A DNA stretch of 64,000 nt from positions 3,906,001-3,970,000 of the forward strand of contig NC_085889.1 in NCBI RefSeq assembly GCF_035222375.1. The letters are read 5' to 3'. The DNA comes from Podospora pseudocomata. Its lineage: Eukaryota > Ascomycota > Sordariomycetes > Sordariales > Podosporaceae. The translations under genes were made by a program, and so were the position numbers. The notes under the pieces were generated by a model, which saw only the letters and a list, made by a program, of their open reading frames with translations, had not been told where the DNA came from and ran no database searches. Below are positions 9,643-19,519 of the stretch, one piece after another (positions within the stretch are counted from its first letter, which is position 1; every line of letters starts with the position of its first letter).

Positions 9643-11520
9643 TTAAGCAGTCCTCCTCTCAACAATCGCCTCCCCCCTCGGCTTCCCCCCGACAAACCCC
9701 CCTCCCACGGCGCCGAGCTGGAAAACCTTCTCTCCCCTAATCCAACTCTCCCTCACCCGTCCAACAAACTGCCTCCCCTCCCACGGCGACACCTTATTCT
9801 TCCACCTCATCTCCCCGCTCCTCAACACCCACCTCTCCTCGCTATCAAACACGCAAAAATCCGCGTCGTGCCCGACCTTGATCGCGCCCTTGCGGTGATA
9901 CAACCCCACCTGCTGCGCCGTGGCCTGCGAGCACATCCTTACCATGTCCACCAGATCCGGCGCCGGTAACCCGTGAGCGGCTCTGTCAGTGGCGATGGTG
10001 TGCAGGATGGGAAGACCAAGGCCGACAGAGGAAATCCCGCCCCAGGCGGCGAAGAAGTCGCCTTGGTTGGTGTTTGTGATGGGGAGGAGACGTTGTTGGG
10101 GGGCGGGGTTGGGGTGGTGGGTTGTGTCGGCGCAGCATGTGGTAGCGGTGGTGGTGGAAAGGGGGTTGGTGGGCTGCTCCTCGGTGGGGGAGGGGGTTTC
10201 CGACGCAAGAGTCATCACCACGCCTGAATCCGTCGGCTTCAGCTCTGGCCGGGAGGAGGCGTGGGAGCAAGACTTGTCGTGGGTTTGATCAGAGGGCAAA
10301 GTCATATCAACACCCGAGTCGGAGTGATGCATATTCGGCCTCAGCGAATCATCATCCACCGTCTGAAGATGCGGAGGCAGCAGCTTCAGCTCTGGCGTGC
10401 AAGGGCTGTGGTCAGAAACAATAGTCTTGATGCACCCCTCCCCTTGCGCCTCAACAATCTCCTCCCACAGCCGGTCTTGGTTGGTCTGCGACCGGATGGG
10501 AGGGCAGCACTTGTGACGGGTGTCGCCATCTTCAATGTCATCTGCTGCGAGGCCGAGGTAGTGGAAGCATGTCTCGGCCGTGATGTTGACGCCTTCCTTG
10601 CGAGCATTGCGGAGGATGGGGATCGCCTCTACGGCGGAGAGGTGGACGATGTGGAGGTGCAGCTTGGGTGCCAGCTCGGCCAGGGAGACGATCTCCTCGA
10701 TGGCATACGTCTCAAAGGCTGGGGGACGAGACTCCAAGAAGGTGCTGTAGCTGAAGAGATCGCCTTTGGGGGCGAGAGGTGGGTCAGAGATTTGGACGTA
10801 ATCGCCCACAGACTCGGTGATGGGGGGGAGCATCTCGGCATGGAACATCAAGGTGGTGGGGGAGTCTTTGAGTGTGGTCATGGCCAAGGCGATGTCTTTG
10901 GAGGACACGGCTGGGAACTCATCCACCTGTGATTGGGTTAGCTGACTGACTGGATGGCTGGACATAGATCTGATAGGGAATAGGATGGGGTGACTAACAC
11001 CAGAGTCGATAAGGAAACCCTTGAAGCCACGCACACCAGCCTCGACCAGCGGGAGCAGCTCGCCTGCGTTGCCGGGGATGACACCTCCGTAGAAGCCGAC
11101 GTCAACCCAGCATTGGCCCTGGCTAGCACGAAGCTTCTCTTGGAACCCTGCTAGGGTGGTGGTGGGCGGGATGGCGTTGAGCGGCATGTCGATAACGGTT
11201 GTGACACCGCCAGAGGCGGCTGCCTTAGTGCCCGTGTTGAAGCCCTCCCACTCGGTACGGCCCGGCTCGTTGAGGTGGACATGGGCGTCTACCAGACCGG
11301 GGAGTAGGAACTTGGGGCTGAGGTCATTGTATCTGGTGTTGGGGGGGAAAGAGCTCCCGGGCAAAACTTCACGGACTACGGAGAGAATCTTGCCGGTCAC
11401 CGGTGATACAGTGACGGTGGCTGGTGTGAGAAGGAGGGTGTCATCTGGGAGTGTGATGATGGTGTTTGTCGAGGCCAGCACCACAAGGGGCTGCTCGTTC
11501 TGTTGGAGCGTGGTAGCCAT
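9643..11520 (-). CDS. DAL1: Allantoinase
   Basis: The frame is open over the whole span (625 codons), but a likely 72-nt intron (10998-10927; GTTAGT...CACAG, with CTAAC branch) lies inside it; splicing gives about 601 residues and restores LIDSGV|DEFPAVSS. The cyclic amidohydrolase hallmarks are present: LVDAHVHLNEPGR (metal His-x-His), GFKGFLIDSG (probable carboxylated Lys), FHAE, HIVHLS and VSDHSPC (metal Asp). Allantoinase hydrolyses allantoin to allantoate in purine catabolism. A Ser/Pro/Thr-rich insert of about 105 residues (about 10378-10063) sits between the DHSPC region and GDFFAAWGGISS, making the protein longer than the usual ~460-residue enzyme. The promoter carries GATA-factor sites, consistent with nitrogen-regulated expression. 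Confidence 0.92.
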   Translation of the reverse strand: MATTLQQNEQPLVVLASTNTIITLPDDTLLLTPATVTVSPVTGKILSVVREVLPGSSFPPNTRYNDLSPKFLLPGLVDAHVHLNEPGRTEWEGFNTGTKAAASGGVTTVIDMPLNAIPPTTTLAGFQEKLRASQGQCWVDVGFYGGVIPGNAGELLPLVEAGVRGFKGFLIDSGVSHPILFPIRSMSSHPVSQLTQSQVDEFPAVSSKDIALAMTTLKDSPTTLMFHAEMLPPITESVGDYVQISDPPLAPKGDLFSYSTFLESRPPAFETYAIEEIVSLAELAPKLHLHIVHLSAVEAIPILRNARKEGVNITAETCFHYLGLAADDIEDGDTRHKCCPPIRSQTNQDRLWEEIVEAQGEGCIKTIVSDHSPCTPELKLLPPHLQTVDDDSLRPNMHHSDSGVDMTLPSDQTHDKSCSHASSRPELKPTDSGVVMTLASETPSPTEEQPTNPLSTTTATTCCADTTHHPNPAPQQRLLPITNTNQGDFFAAWGGISSVGLGLPILHTIATDRAAHGLPAPDLVDMVRMCSQATAQQVGLYHRKGAIKVGHDADFCVFDSEERWVLRSGEMRWKNKVSPWEGRQFVGRVRESWIRGEKVFQLGAVGGGFVGGKPRGEAIVERRTA

Positions 11521-11703
11521 ATTGAAGAGAGAGGTGTGTCGATTTTTCCCCCAAAGCCACAGCTCGAAGGGGTGAGGGAAGTGAAGTCAGAAAGAGACAG
11601 GGGATCAGGATAGGATGATGCTAGGCTATCGGGACCCGGCGATATGGTTTGGTAGTTTGCAGGGTAAGGCGTCTGGGCTTCCTATAAGGGAGGGGAGAGA
11701 GTC

Positions 11704-11901
11704 TTATCTCTGGTTTGCGGGATGGGTGTGCGGCGGTGCGGGACAGTTTTGATAAGTAGCCGTGAGACGAGTGAGAATAAAGGTTGCACGGCGCAATGTG
11801 ATCCGTAGGCGAGAATGGGGGGTGTGGTGTGGTGGTAAGCAAGATACCGGGTCTTGGCCGGTGGGAGCAGTCAAAAGATGAGATGTGAAAGTGAAGATAA
11901 G
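11704..11901. promoter_or_regulatory. GATA-factor (NIT2/AreA-type) sites upstream of allantoinase
   Basis: Sites matching HGATAR occur at 11704-11709 (TTATCT, minus-strand AGATAA), 11750-11755 (TGATAA) and 11895-11900 (AGATAA), about 180-380 bp upstream of the start codon at 11520. Purine-catabolism genes in filamentous fungi are classic targets of such factors. The role here is inferred from motif and gene function. Confidence 0.5.
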
Positions 11902-14112
11902 ATATCGAGTCACCAACGAGGACAGACACAAACATATATATATCTGAAGAGAGGGAAGGAAAGGGAAATATTCGGCACGGTTTCTTTCCGGCCTTGTTTC
12001 TTTGCTTCCTTTTGGCAGGCAGTCAAGGCAATGGCCTCAGCAAATCCACTCCATCCACCTTGAACACACCGTCAGATTCCGAGAATTCTCCCAGGCATTG
12101 GAACGGCTGCCATGATCCAGACCGCCCCCCTCCCCCCTCCCTCCCCGGAGGGAGACAGATTCCCATACACCCATATCACTTGTTGCGGTCTCGGAATCGC
12201 ATTGTCGCATGCAGCAGCACAGGAACGAGGTCATTATCAGAGGATGGCCCACCGAGCTGATAAGGCGCTTGGTGGATCTCTTTTTAGATGCCAGGACCCT
12301 GGCGCCACGACCTTATCTCTGGCAGCTGACTGGCCGTGCTGATTAGATCGGATGCGGCCGGGCTGTATTGGGTTCACGCCCTGCCGATCAGTGGCTGAAA
12401 ATGACGGCACGCCCGTCTTTCAGAGCATGGGCCACCCCTTCTGCCCCGCACATTCTAGACCCCACCGGGGTGCGGCAGGCAGACCTGCTTCCTTTTTTGG
12501 CGGGGATCCGAAGCTATCGTGAGAGAGTCCACGCTTGTGAGTTTTGATCGAGTAACGATCGAGTAAGCTTCTAGAAGGATGCGGATCTGATTCGCTGGAC
12601 CGGTTTTTAAGCACTTTTCTCTCCCTTTTTTGTCTGTCCGGCATCGTCCGTATGGTCTTCGTATCTGGCTCTGGATGATATCCCTCACCAATGAACGAAC
12701 CTGGAAGTTGCTCACCTCACCTCGGCCTCGCTCTCCGGCCATACCATCCCCGCAACGCCCCCCAACCTTTCTTTGTTCGAGCCCCGAGGTGAAGTCATCT
12801 CGGTTTTCTGTCTCCAGGTCAGGCCTGTCTGCTTGTTGTTCTCTCGCCAGTTCTTTCGCCCATCAGAGAATTGTTGAATATCAGGCGGTGTAGCTGCTGA
12901 CCAGACCCAGCCGAATATGGTCACGATGGCGATACTGAGAGTGTTTCCAGAACCACTCGGCACGCCACGTATCCATCATCGATGTGTCATATTAAGTCCG
13001 ATTCAAGCCAGAAAGCTCTGCAAGCTCTGGTGTTGTCTTTTTTCATGCTTTAAGCTTTTCGACCTCGCTGACTCGGCAATGGTTCCGCGGACCGAGCACA
13101 TCATCACCGGCAGCGGCCTGCTGGGTTGTTTCTTTTGAGGCTAGCCCAGCGGCTGTCACCGGTCCTCCCAAGAAACACCAAGCACCCGCAGCTCGCCTAC
13201 GACGTTTACATTTGTCATAATTGAACGGTTTGGCCTCTGGGGTGCAGCGGGTTGACCGGGACGTGGAGCGGTTCTGGAGCAGGTCCGCGTGGTGGTGGTG
13301 ATGGACTGCCGGACAGGGCATTGTGTGTGGCTTGTGGATGCTACCGTACCTTATGTTCCGGAGGACCCTGAGTGGCAAAGCTTTTCTCCGAGAAAACTCC
13401 CGGTGAGTCCGGCCGAGATTGTCGGTGCCGCTCCGGAGCCGAGGTGCTTGGGCATTGCTTGTCTTGATCCGTGTCTGAGTGATGTGTAAGTTGGCGATGG
13501 CTTCATTTAGTCATATAATTCTTCGGCGTACTTGGGTGAGAATTAGAAAATGTGTTGGTAGAAAGCTCAGCATGGTTGGAATATCAATGACGCTAAAGCC
13601 CCAGAAGATAGCAAATAGCTTTTTCAAGCTGTCTCAAAGGCATGTACTTTTTCCAAGGCCATCTTTCATCAAGGCCTATCGTCCATGTCAGAAGTTCTAC
13701 CACCTTCTTACAGGACCTATACATCATCCTGAAAGGATTCCTGGTTACTATCTTGAGGTTTGCCCAAGATCTTATTGTTCTAGTCTGACATAAGGTCAGA
13801 AGGCATGTCCAGGTTGTTTCCCAGGTACCCACATTTTTATTTCTGAGCTAAGGACATCTGTAGCTCAATGGGAGACATTGAAGGCTTAGAGAATCATTCA
13901 TTGACGACTCTAGAGGTACTTCCAAATCAGAGATGGACATCCTTCTTGATTTCCTGTTTGCGGTGATAATTCGCCAAATAAGGGGCTTCTTGAAGGCTCT
14001 CTTTGATGAAGCTAAGGGTCATTTTACTTTCATCTTATAACGTCCAGACATTCTACTTCCTGGCTAATCTCATTGTGCCCAGGTAGCTGGCCAGCTCAGA
14101 CTTCGCTCTCGA

Positions 14113-14280
14113 GAGCAGACACAATAGCAATTCGCACAGCTTGCTCCGGCCTCGCAACGATGGAGTTATCTCTGCTTCCGCCTGTTCAGATGCTACTGGG
14201 GAGCACACACAATAGCACATTTCCACAGATTGCTCCTGCCTCACGTCAACAAAGCTCTATCTGTTTCCGCCTGTTAGAAG
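14113..14280 (+). repeat. Diverged tandem duplication, two ~80-bp units
   Basis: Unit 1 (about 14113-14191) and unit 2 (about 14201-14280) share, in the same order, GAGCA-ACACAATAGCA, CACAG-TTGCTCC-GCCTC and TCT-TTTCCGCCTGTT-type blocks separated by mismatches and small gaps. They lie about 0.7-0.85 kb upstream of the start codon at 14971. Confidence 0.7.
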
Positions 14281-14895
14281 TCCAAGAGCCTTGTGACTTC
14301 ATCCCATCTATTCACTTGTTCACTTGCTCCTGGGCGGGTACCTGGAAGTGGACGGAAAAGCCACCGTCCCATCTGTCCCCGGCGTCAAACCCTATTTATT
14401 GCCTGTTGCTTGGGTTTTGTGCTCTGTCATCTCTTCCTCTCGCACAACAAACGACCAACGGCAGAATACCTCCAACTGCAGGTATTCCCAGTCACAACCT
14501 CGAGTTTCCGCTACTGATCTGCCAAACTGCTTGGTGCCAACCTACCAATTCAAGAAACTACAAATTTGGAACAGCACCGCACAGCAAAGGTACGTGCAAA
14601 TATTCACCAATCTCCAGAGTTCCGACTCCAACAACTGTACGACCCGTTCGACTCTCTGGCACCTTCCTCCCAAGATCCAGGCGCCCCTCCCTGCCCCTCT
14701 CATATATGCCATCCTTTTCCCAACCATTACCCATGGCGCAGTCATCCAACTGATTCGAGTGGCTAATAGCCTTTAGGCAGACGATCATTGGAACTGCTCA
14801 CCCACATTCAAGGGACTGGAGCCAACTAGCAACAACCGAGATCGACTTATTCACTGACTCAGTCGTAATCAGCCATCCAGTAGAATTCAAGACGT

Positions 14896-14962
14896 GTAAG
14901 TGAATTGTCGACATTACTGTGTTTAATTGCATTTGGAGCGGCTTGCTAACATTGTTCGACAG
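14896..14962 (+). other. 5' leader intron of the Cys/His-module gene
   Basis: A textbook 67-nt intron is visible: donor GTAAGT at 14896, branch GCTAAC at about 14945 and acceptor GACAG ending at 14962, eight bases before the ATG at 14971. It places the transcript start upstream of 14896 and supports 14971 as the start codon. Confidence 0.7.
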
Positions 14963-14970
14963 CTCCAATC

Positions 14971-17733
14971 ATGGCTTCTACCAACGTCAGGAATGGGTTT
15001 CCCAAGGATGTGCAGGCCTACGGAAACTGGCCTGGCCAGTATCTTCTTCTCAGCTATGGCGACAGGGTCCGCATCATCGCCCACGCAATGACTTATGACC
15101 AGCTCCTCAGCATGATCCGTCGCGGATTTGGCATTGGCCGATACGACAATCTGACCCTACTTTTCAAGCATATGATGCCCCAGGGCAATACCATCGAGGC
15201 CGAGCTGGATGAGTCCGCCTACTATCTTATCAAGAACCAGTCCGAGATTCGCTGCGTCGATACGCTTCAGTACCTCAACACGAAGCGCCAGGCTCCCCAG
15301 GTACCTCTTGCGGGTTACACTCAGGCGAACGTTTATCCCAGGTACAGTTCTGGGTACGACAGATTGTTCGCACCTTTTTCGACTGCGCCCTCGAATCCAT
15401 ATGTGGTGCCTATGCCCGCCCCTTCAATGCAGCATCAGCATGTTCCCCAGATCACTGGAATGACGGTCGCCGGTGAAAAGAACAATGCTTTCGGTGGTGT
15501 TGCTGGCCAGCCTACGAGCACCGGAGCTGCCACAGCTGCCCAAGTTTCCCAGCAGGCCCCTGTCAACGAGCCCGAGAGAGATCCCAGAACTGGTCTTCCA
15601 AAGGGCTGGCTTATGTTGTCTGACGACGAGCTGCCCAGAGACCCAACTGTGAAGCTGGGTAACAACCTTTTCGGTAAGAAGGCCATCAACACTGCCGCGA
15701 CAGAGGGACCCAACCAGACCAAGAATTCCATCATCCATCCCAATCTGTGGAGACCTGTCATCACGTCCGAGAAGCAAGCCGAGGCGCCCCAAGACAAAGG
15801 GAAGGGGGTCATGAAGAAGGAATCAGCTGGGGAATCTTCCAAAGAAGAGAAAGCCACAGGGTGGCGCGAAGTCACTGCTACTTACACTGCCATCAAGTCT
15901 GCTTTGGCGTCACGTTCTACACCCGTGGATCGCCGTCTCGTTCACGATTATCTGGTCGCAAGCACCTATATGAATGGCGGCAAGGAGCCGCTCTGCGAGC
16001 CCGAGAGAAAGTTTCTCCTGAGCGTATTCGGTCGTTGCTATGCAACGAAACCAATCAAGTACCTCGCGGATCTCCGCCACGACAGTGAGATCTTGGAGAT
16101 CCTGCTCAGTCACACCCCTGGTTGCAACATGAGGTGCGCGGCAGATGTCAGGGATAAGTGCACCTGCGGCGGACCTCAGGGGCCCAAAGAGTGCTGTGAA
16201 GAGGGGCTCAAACCCTCCATGATCGGAAACATTTTGGAATGTGCAAAGAGTCGCCTCAGGGATGCTCTGGACCGCACTGGCATCGTCTCGCAGCGCGACA
16301 TCAAGGGCGAGACGTTTTACTTTCACCATGAGAAGTGTGTCCAGAGCATGTGCATCTGTGCCATCTTCGCAACTCTGGCGCAGCATGAACCTATTTGTCT
16401 GATGAGAAGTCGCCTCGATGTCGAGATGGTCTGTGACTGTGACCGCAACACCAAGCGCAGTCAAGTTCCGAAACCTCAAGACACAAAGTTGATCCAGACC
16501 ACACTTGGGTGGGTTGGTGATCTTGGGGAAGTTGATGGTGAGACCTGTGCCCAGGAAATTTTCCGTCGGAAACATATTGACAGCCTCGTGCGCAACTTTC
16601 ACGAGCTCACTTGTAGTCCGCTCAAGGATGAGAATTGCGGTGACTGCTCAGTGTTCCGGATCCTGCTGGGACATCACTGGGATTGTCCCATGAGGCTAAA
16701 AGTGGACCTCAGCGATGAGTGCCAATGCGACCGGCTTCGGCGGGAGGACGATGAATATCTGGAAGGCGATGATGAGGTGGGCAGTATCAAGTGGGTTACC
16801 GATGGTCTGCACGAAGCAGCGAAACCGTACCGCGGCAACAACCTCACCAGGGAGGAATGGAAGGAGGCCATAACGGACTTTCACAATGAGTGGTGCCACG
16901 GCTGGTGCTGCTGCATGCGTCTGAGGGATATTGCCGAGCATGATCCTGACTGCGGGGGAGTTCAGGATACATTCGAGGATTGGAAACTTTGCAGCTGCAA
17001 GAAGAGTCTTAACCCTCGCGGCACTTCTGACGTTGCAGAAGAGGCCATTCATGTCGAGGCTTCTACCAAAGTCAAGGAGTCTGGTGTTGATGACGAGAGC
17101 GACAATGGCGAGGAGTGGACACCCACCACTAGTGTGGTTGACGAAGATGATGACGATCTGCCCGATCTCATCCCTCACCTTGGTTCTGATACCGGAGGCT
17201 GGAAGTTTCCAGGTTGGCGTGAACCCCTGTTGGAGGAACGTACGCGCAGTTTTGAGGCGCCAGAGCACCTCAGCAAGCAGCTGACATCGAAGCAAAATTG
17301 GCTTCGCAATATGACAGACAAGAAGCCGACGGAGGAGAGGGATATCAATCTCGCGGAGCTGACCGCTACGAACAGGCAAGGACTGAGCATGGACGAGACG
17401 ACGGAATTGATTGCTAAACAAGTCGACAGATTGAATCAAGCCAGTTACAGGTACTGGGAATCTAAGAAGGCGAAGCTCGAGGATGATTCGGTGAAGGAGA
17501 GTTTGCAGACTTCTGAGGGGGAGCACGGGAGCAACGACAATGAGTCGAACGCAACCGCGTCTTCCCGGGTTTCCGTCAAAATGCCTGAGGCGAACTCGGG
17601 TGCTTCCAGCTCCAGGGCTAGCCACAGGGCCACTGTGGAGGACTTCCCTGAGATGCCCTCGGAAATCGCTACTGGGGGTGGCTTTGATTCGGCGAAGAAG
17701 ACTCACTCAGCCTTTGGCCAGCCAGACCTGTGA
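14971..17733 (+). CDS. Unrecognised 920-residue protein with four Cys/His modules
   Basis: A single coding exon behind a leader intron. I do not recognise the family. Residues ~20-90 form a compact globular-looking segment (YLLLSYGDRVRIIAHAMTYD...), perhaps ubiquitin- or PB1-like; this is a guess. A disordered linker follows (~95-310). Residues ~330-680 contain four modules, each built as Phe/His-x3-Cys, one to several Cys, a Leu-rich helix with His-x4-Cys, then a closing Cys-x-Cys; the closing pairs are at 397/399, 488/490, 584/586 and 674/676, so the period is 90-96 residues. Module 1 lacks the FH part. The modules look metal-binding. The C-terminus is acidic, then Ser-rich. A frame-shifted copy of the last exon segment follows the stop. 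No homologue could be named; it may be lineage-specific. Confidence 0.8.
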   Translation: MASTNVRNGFPKDVQAYGNWPGQYLLLSYGDRVRIIAHAMTYDQLLSMIRRGFGIGRYDNLTLLFKHMMPQGNTIEAELDESAYYLIKNQSEIRCVDTLQYLNTKRQAPQVPLAGYTQANVYPRYSSGYDRLFAPFSTAPSNPYVVPMPAPSMQHQHVPQITGMTVAGEKNNAFGGVAGQPTSTGAATAAQVSQQAPVNEPERDPRTGLPKGWLMLSDDELPRDPTVKLGNNLFGKKAINTAATEGPNQTKNSIIHPNLWRPVITSEKQAEAPQDKGKGVMKKESAGESSKEEKATGWREVTATYTAIKSALASRSTPVDRRLVHDYLVASTYMNGGKEPLCEPERKFLLSVFGRCYATKPIKYLADLRHDSEILEILLSHTPGCNMRCAADVRDKCTCGGPQGPKECCEEGLKPSMIGNILECAKSRLRDALDRTGIVSQRDIKGETFYFHHEKCVQSMCICAIFATLAQHEPICLMRSRLDVEMVCDCDRNTKRSQVPKPQDTKLIQTTLGWVGDLGEVDGETCAQEIFRRKHIDSLVRNFHELTCSPLKDENCGDCSVFRILLGHHWDCPMRLKVDLSDECQCDRLRREDDEYLEGDDEVGSIKWVTDGLHEAAKPYRGNNLTREEWKEAITDFHNEWCHGWCCCMRLRDIAEHDPDCGGVQDTFEDWKLCSCKKSLNPRGTSDVAEEAIHVEASTKVKESGVDDESDNGEEWTPTTSVVDEDDDDLPDLIPHLGSDTGGWKFPGWREPLLEERTRSFEAPEHLSKQLTSKQNWLRNMTDKKPTEERDINLAELTATNRQGLSMDETTELIAKQVDRLNQASYRYWESKKAKLEDDSVKESLQTSEGEHGSNDNESNATASSRVSVKMPEANSGASSSRASHRATVEDFPEMPSEIATGGGFDSAKKTHSAFGQPDL

Positions 17734-18405
17734 GGAAGAGCAAAGGGGTGACGACATCAGGTCGAACGCGAGCACATCTTCCTGGGTGACCGTCCGGATG
17801 CCTAAGAAGAGCTCTCGTGCTTCTAGCTCCGAGGCTAGCTACAAGGGCACTGTGGTGGACGGTGTCGCTACCGGGGGTGGCTTTGGCTTTGGGTCGTTGC
17901 TGGCCTTCTTTCCAGGAGTAGTCGATCTGCCTGGCACCCTCTGCCGAATCCAATCGATCATGACAGGGATCTTGCAATTTCTTTTCTAGGCTGGGCTGGG
18001 TTCGTCGGGCGATAGGTGCATTGGTTGGGCGTTGGTTGGCTTTTTGATACCCGAGACTAGTAGTCTCCATGGACTTTGGGACGGGGTATTATGCAGGTAC
18101 TGGATCCTGAGAGCCAAGGATTCATTATGGGAGAATAAGAAAAGGTTTGGGGGGGGGGGATGGAAAAAAGGAAACAATCACCCCCAAAAAAGGGAGGTAT
18201 GTTTGGTAGTGTAGTCTAGGTTCATCTGCTTGTTTAGCAGCCATAAGCGCTGGGTTTCTGTATATCCTCATGCTTTGTTTTGCTACGTGAGGGATCTGTT
18301 TTGTTTTGGCCAAAAGAGCGCACGTGAATGTGAAAATAACTTGTTTTGGTTTCCTGATATTTACAACGCTAGGAGACTACCGACATGCCCCATCATTGAA
18401 GATGC
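17734..18405. other. Intergenic after the Cys/His-module gene
   Basis: The first 160 bases are the duplicated gene tail. The rest is low-complexity 3' sequence between convergent genes, with no credible gene. Confidence 0.5.
17751..17892 (+). repeat. Decayed tandem copy of the 3' coding end of the upstream gene
   Basis: The segment after the stop at 17733 repeats, in a +1-shifted frame, the ending of the 920-residue protein. SNASTSSWVTVRMPKKSS parallels SNATASSRVSVKMPEANS, followed by RASSSEASYKGTVVDG against RASSSRASHRATVEDF and then VATGGGFGFGS against IATGGGFDSAK. The source copy is at about 17534-17690. The nucleotide match is also visible (TCGAACGC, GCTTCTAGCTCC/GCTTCCAGCTCC, GGGGGTGGCTTTG). 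Confidence 0.75.
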
Positions 18406-19519
18406 TCAAAGCCTAGCACCGCCCTCCTCCCCCTTGACCTCCACCATCAACTTGCCGGTATTCTTGCCCGTAAACAACCAGTCAAAGGCCTCCTCGGCAC
18501 TCCTCACACCACCCTTGACAACCGTCTCCTTCCTCCTGAGCTTCCCCTCAGCCAACCACTGCGCCAGCTGCTTCCTCGCAGCATCATACTCGGTGATGTA
18601 ATCAAAAACAATAAACCCCTGCATCCTGATCCTCTGGGTAATCACATTGAAGAAGCTCGCCCCCGGCCCCTTCTTCTCGGCCGAGTTGTACTGCGAAATC
18701 CCGCCGCACATGACAAACCTGCTAAACTGCGCAGCCCTCGCCATGACCATGTCAAGGATCTCCCCCCCGACATTATCAAAGTACACATCCACAAATTTCG
18801 GTGTCGCCTCCTTGAATTTCTGCTTATAATCCGGGGACTTGTAGTCAATCGCCTCATCCAACCCCAGCTCTTCCTTGAGCCAACGGCACTTTTGCTCCCC
18901 CCCGGCAATACCAATCACCCTCGCGCCGGCGATCTTTGCAATTTGCGCGGCTACTGAACCGGTCGCGCCAGCGGCGGCGGAGACGACGACCGTGTCGCCT
19001 GGCTTCGGGAGGCCGATTTTCGTCATGCCGAAGTAGGCTGTTAAACCGGTGGACCCGAGCACGCCGAGGAGGTCGGTGAGTTTGCCGCCCTGGGGGAGGT
19101 CGTACGCTTTTTCGACTTGGGAGTCGGGCATGATGGCGTATTCTTGGATTCCCGAGGCGGAGGTGACGATTGTTCCCGGGGAGAACTTGGGGGATTTGGA
19201 GGCGAGGACGCGGGAGACGGTGAGGGCGCGCATGACTTCGTTTAGTTGGACGGGGGGGATGTAAGAGCGGCGGTCGTCTAGCCAGCCGCGCATGGCTGGG
19301 TCGAAGGAGACTGAGGGAGGGGGTGGGGGGTTAGTTTGCGCAAACTTTGGATGCTATGAGTGAAGGGGGGCGCTTACTGTAGAGAGTCTCGAGGAGGACT
19401 TGGCCATCTTTGAGGTCGGCCTCGGTGGGAGCGGGGGAGGATTTGAGGGAGAAGGTTTTGCCTTTCTCGATTGGGCCGGAGGGGCGTTGGGAGAGGACGA
19501 GGGAGGTGTTGGTTGTCAT
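18406..19519 (-). CDS. MDR-family NAD(P)H-dependent reductase (alkenal/prostaglandin reductase-like)
   Basis: Two exons (19519-19378, 19310-18406) around a 67-nt intron (GTAAGC...CTCAG) encode 348 residues, normal for the zinc-independent medium-chain reductase family. The splice joins ETLY and ISFDPAMRGWL, a family-conserved stretch. The nucleotide-binding fold is seen as VVVSAAAGATGSVAAQIAK, followed by ARVIGIAGGEQKCRWLKEELG; FVDVYFDNVGGEILD and FVMCGGISQYN complete the Rossmann domain. No catalytic or structural zinc cysteines are present. Relatives reduce the double bond of 2-alkenals or 15-oxo-prostaglandins with NADPH, in the cytosol; the substrate here is unknown. The start at MTTNTSLVLSQRP is preferred over an in-frame Met at 19594, because the extension is a Thr run. 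Confidence 0.9.

Larger units (their letters stand above)
11521..14970. other. Gene-free region between allantoinase and the Cys/His-module gene
   Basis: Apart from the GATA sites, a diverged tandem duplication (14113-14280) and a 5' leader intron (14896-14962), nothing is gene-like. The part at about 13480-14060 is visibly AT-richer than its surroundings and may be a decayed repeat. The ORFs here (maximum 226 codons, 14073-14753) overlap the duplication and leader and lack domain-like sequence. Confidence 0.5.

Noticed and set aside
10261-10932. 223-codon ORF on the + strand
   Set aside because: It lies antisense within the allantoinase catalytic region and has no domain-like sequence; it is a shadow of GC-rich coding DNA.
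17730-17761. GTGAGG...CATCAG as an intron linking the Cys/His gene to its duplicated tail
   Set aside because: It would be only about 30 nt, shorter than spliceosomal introns can be.
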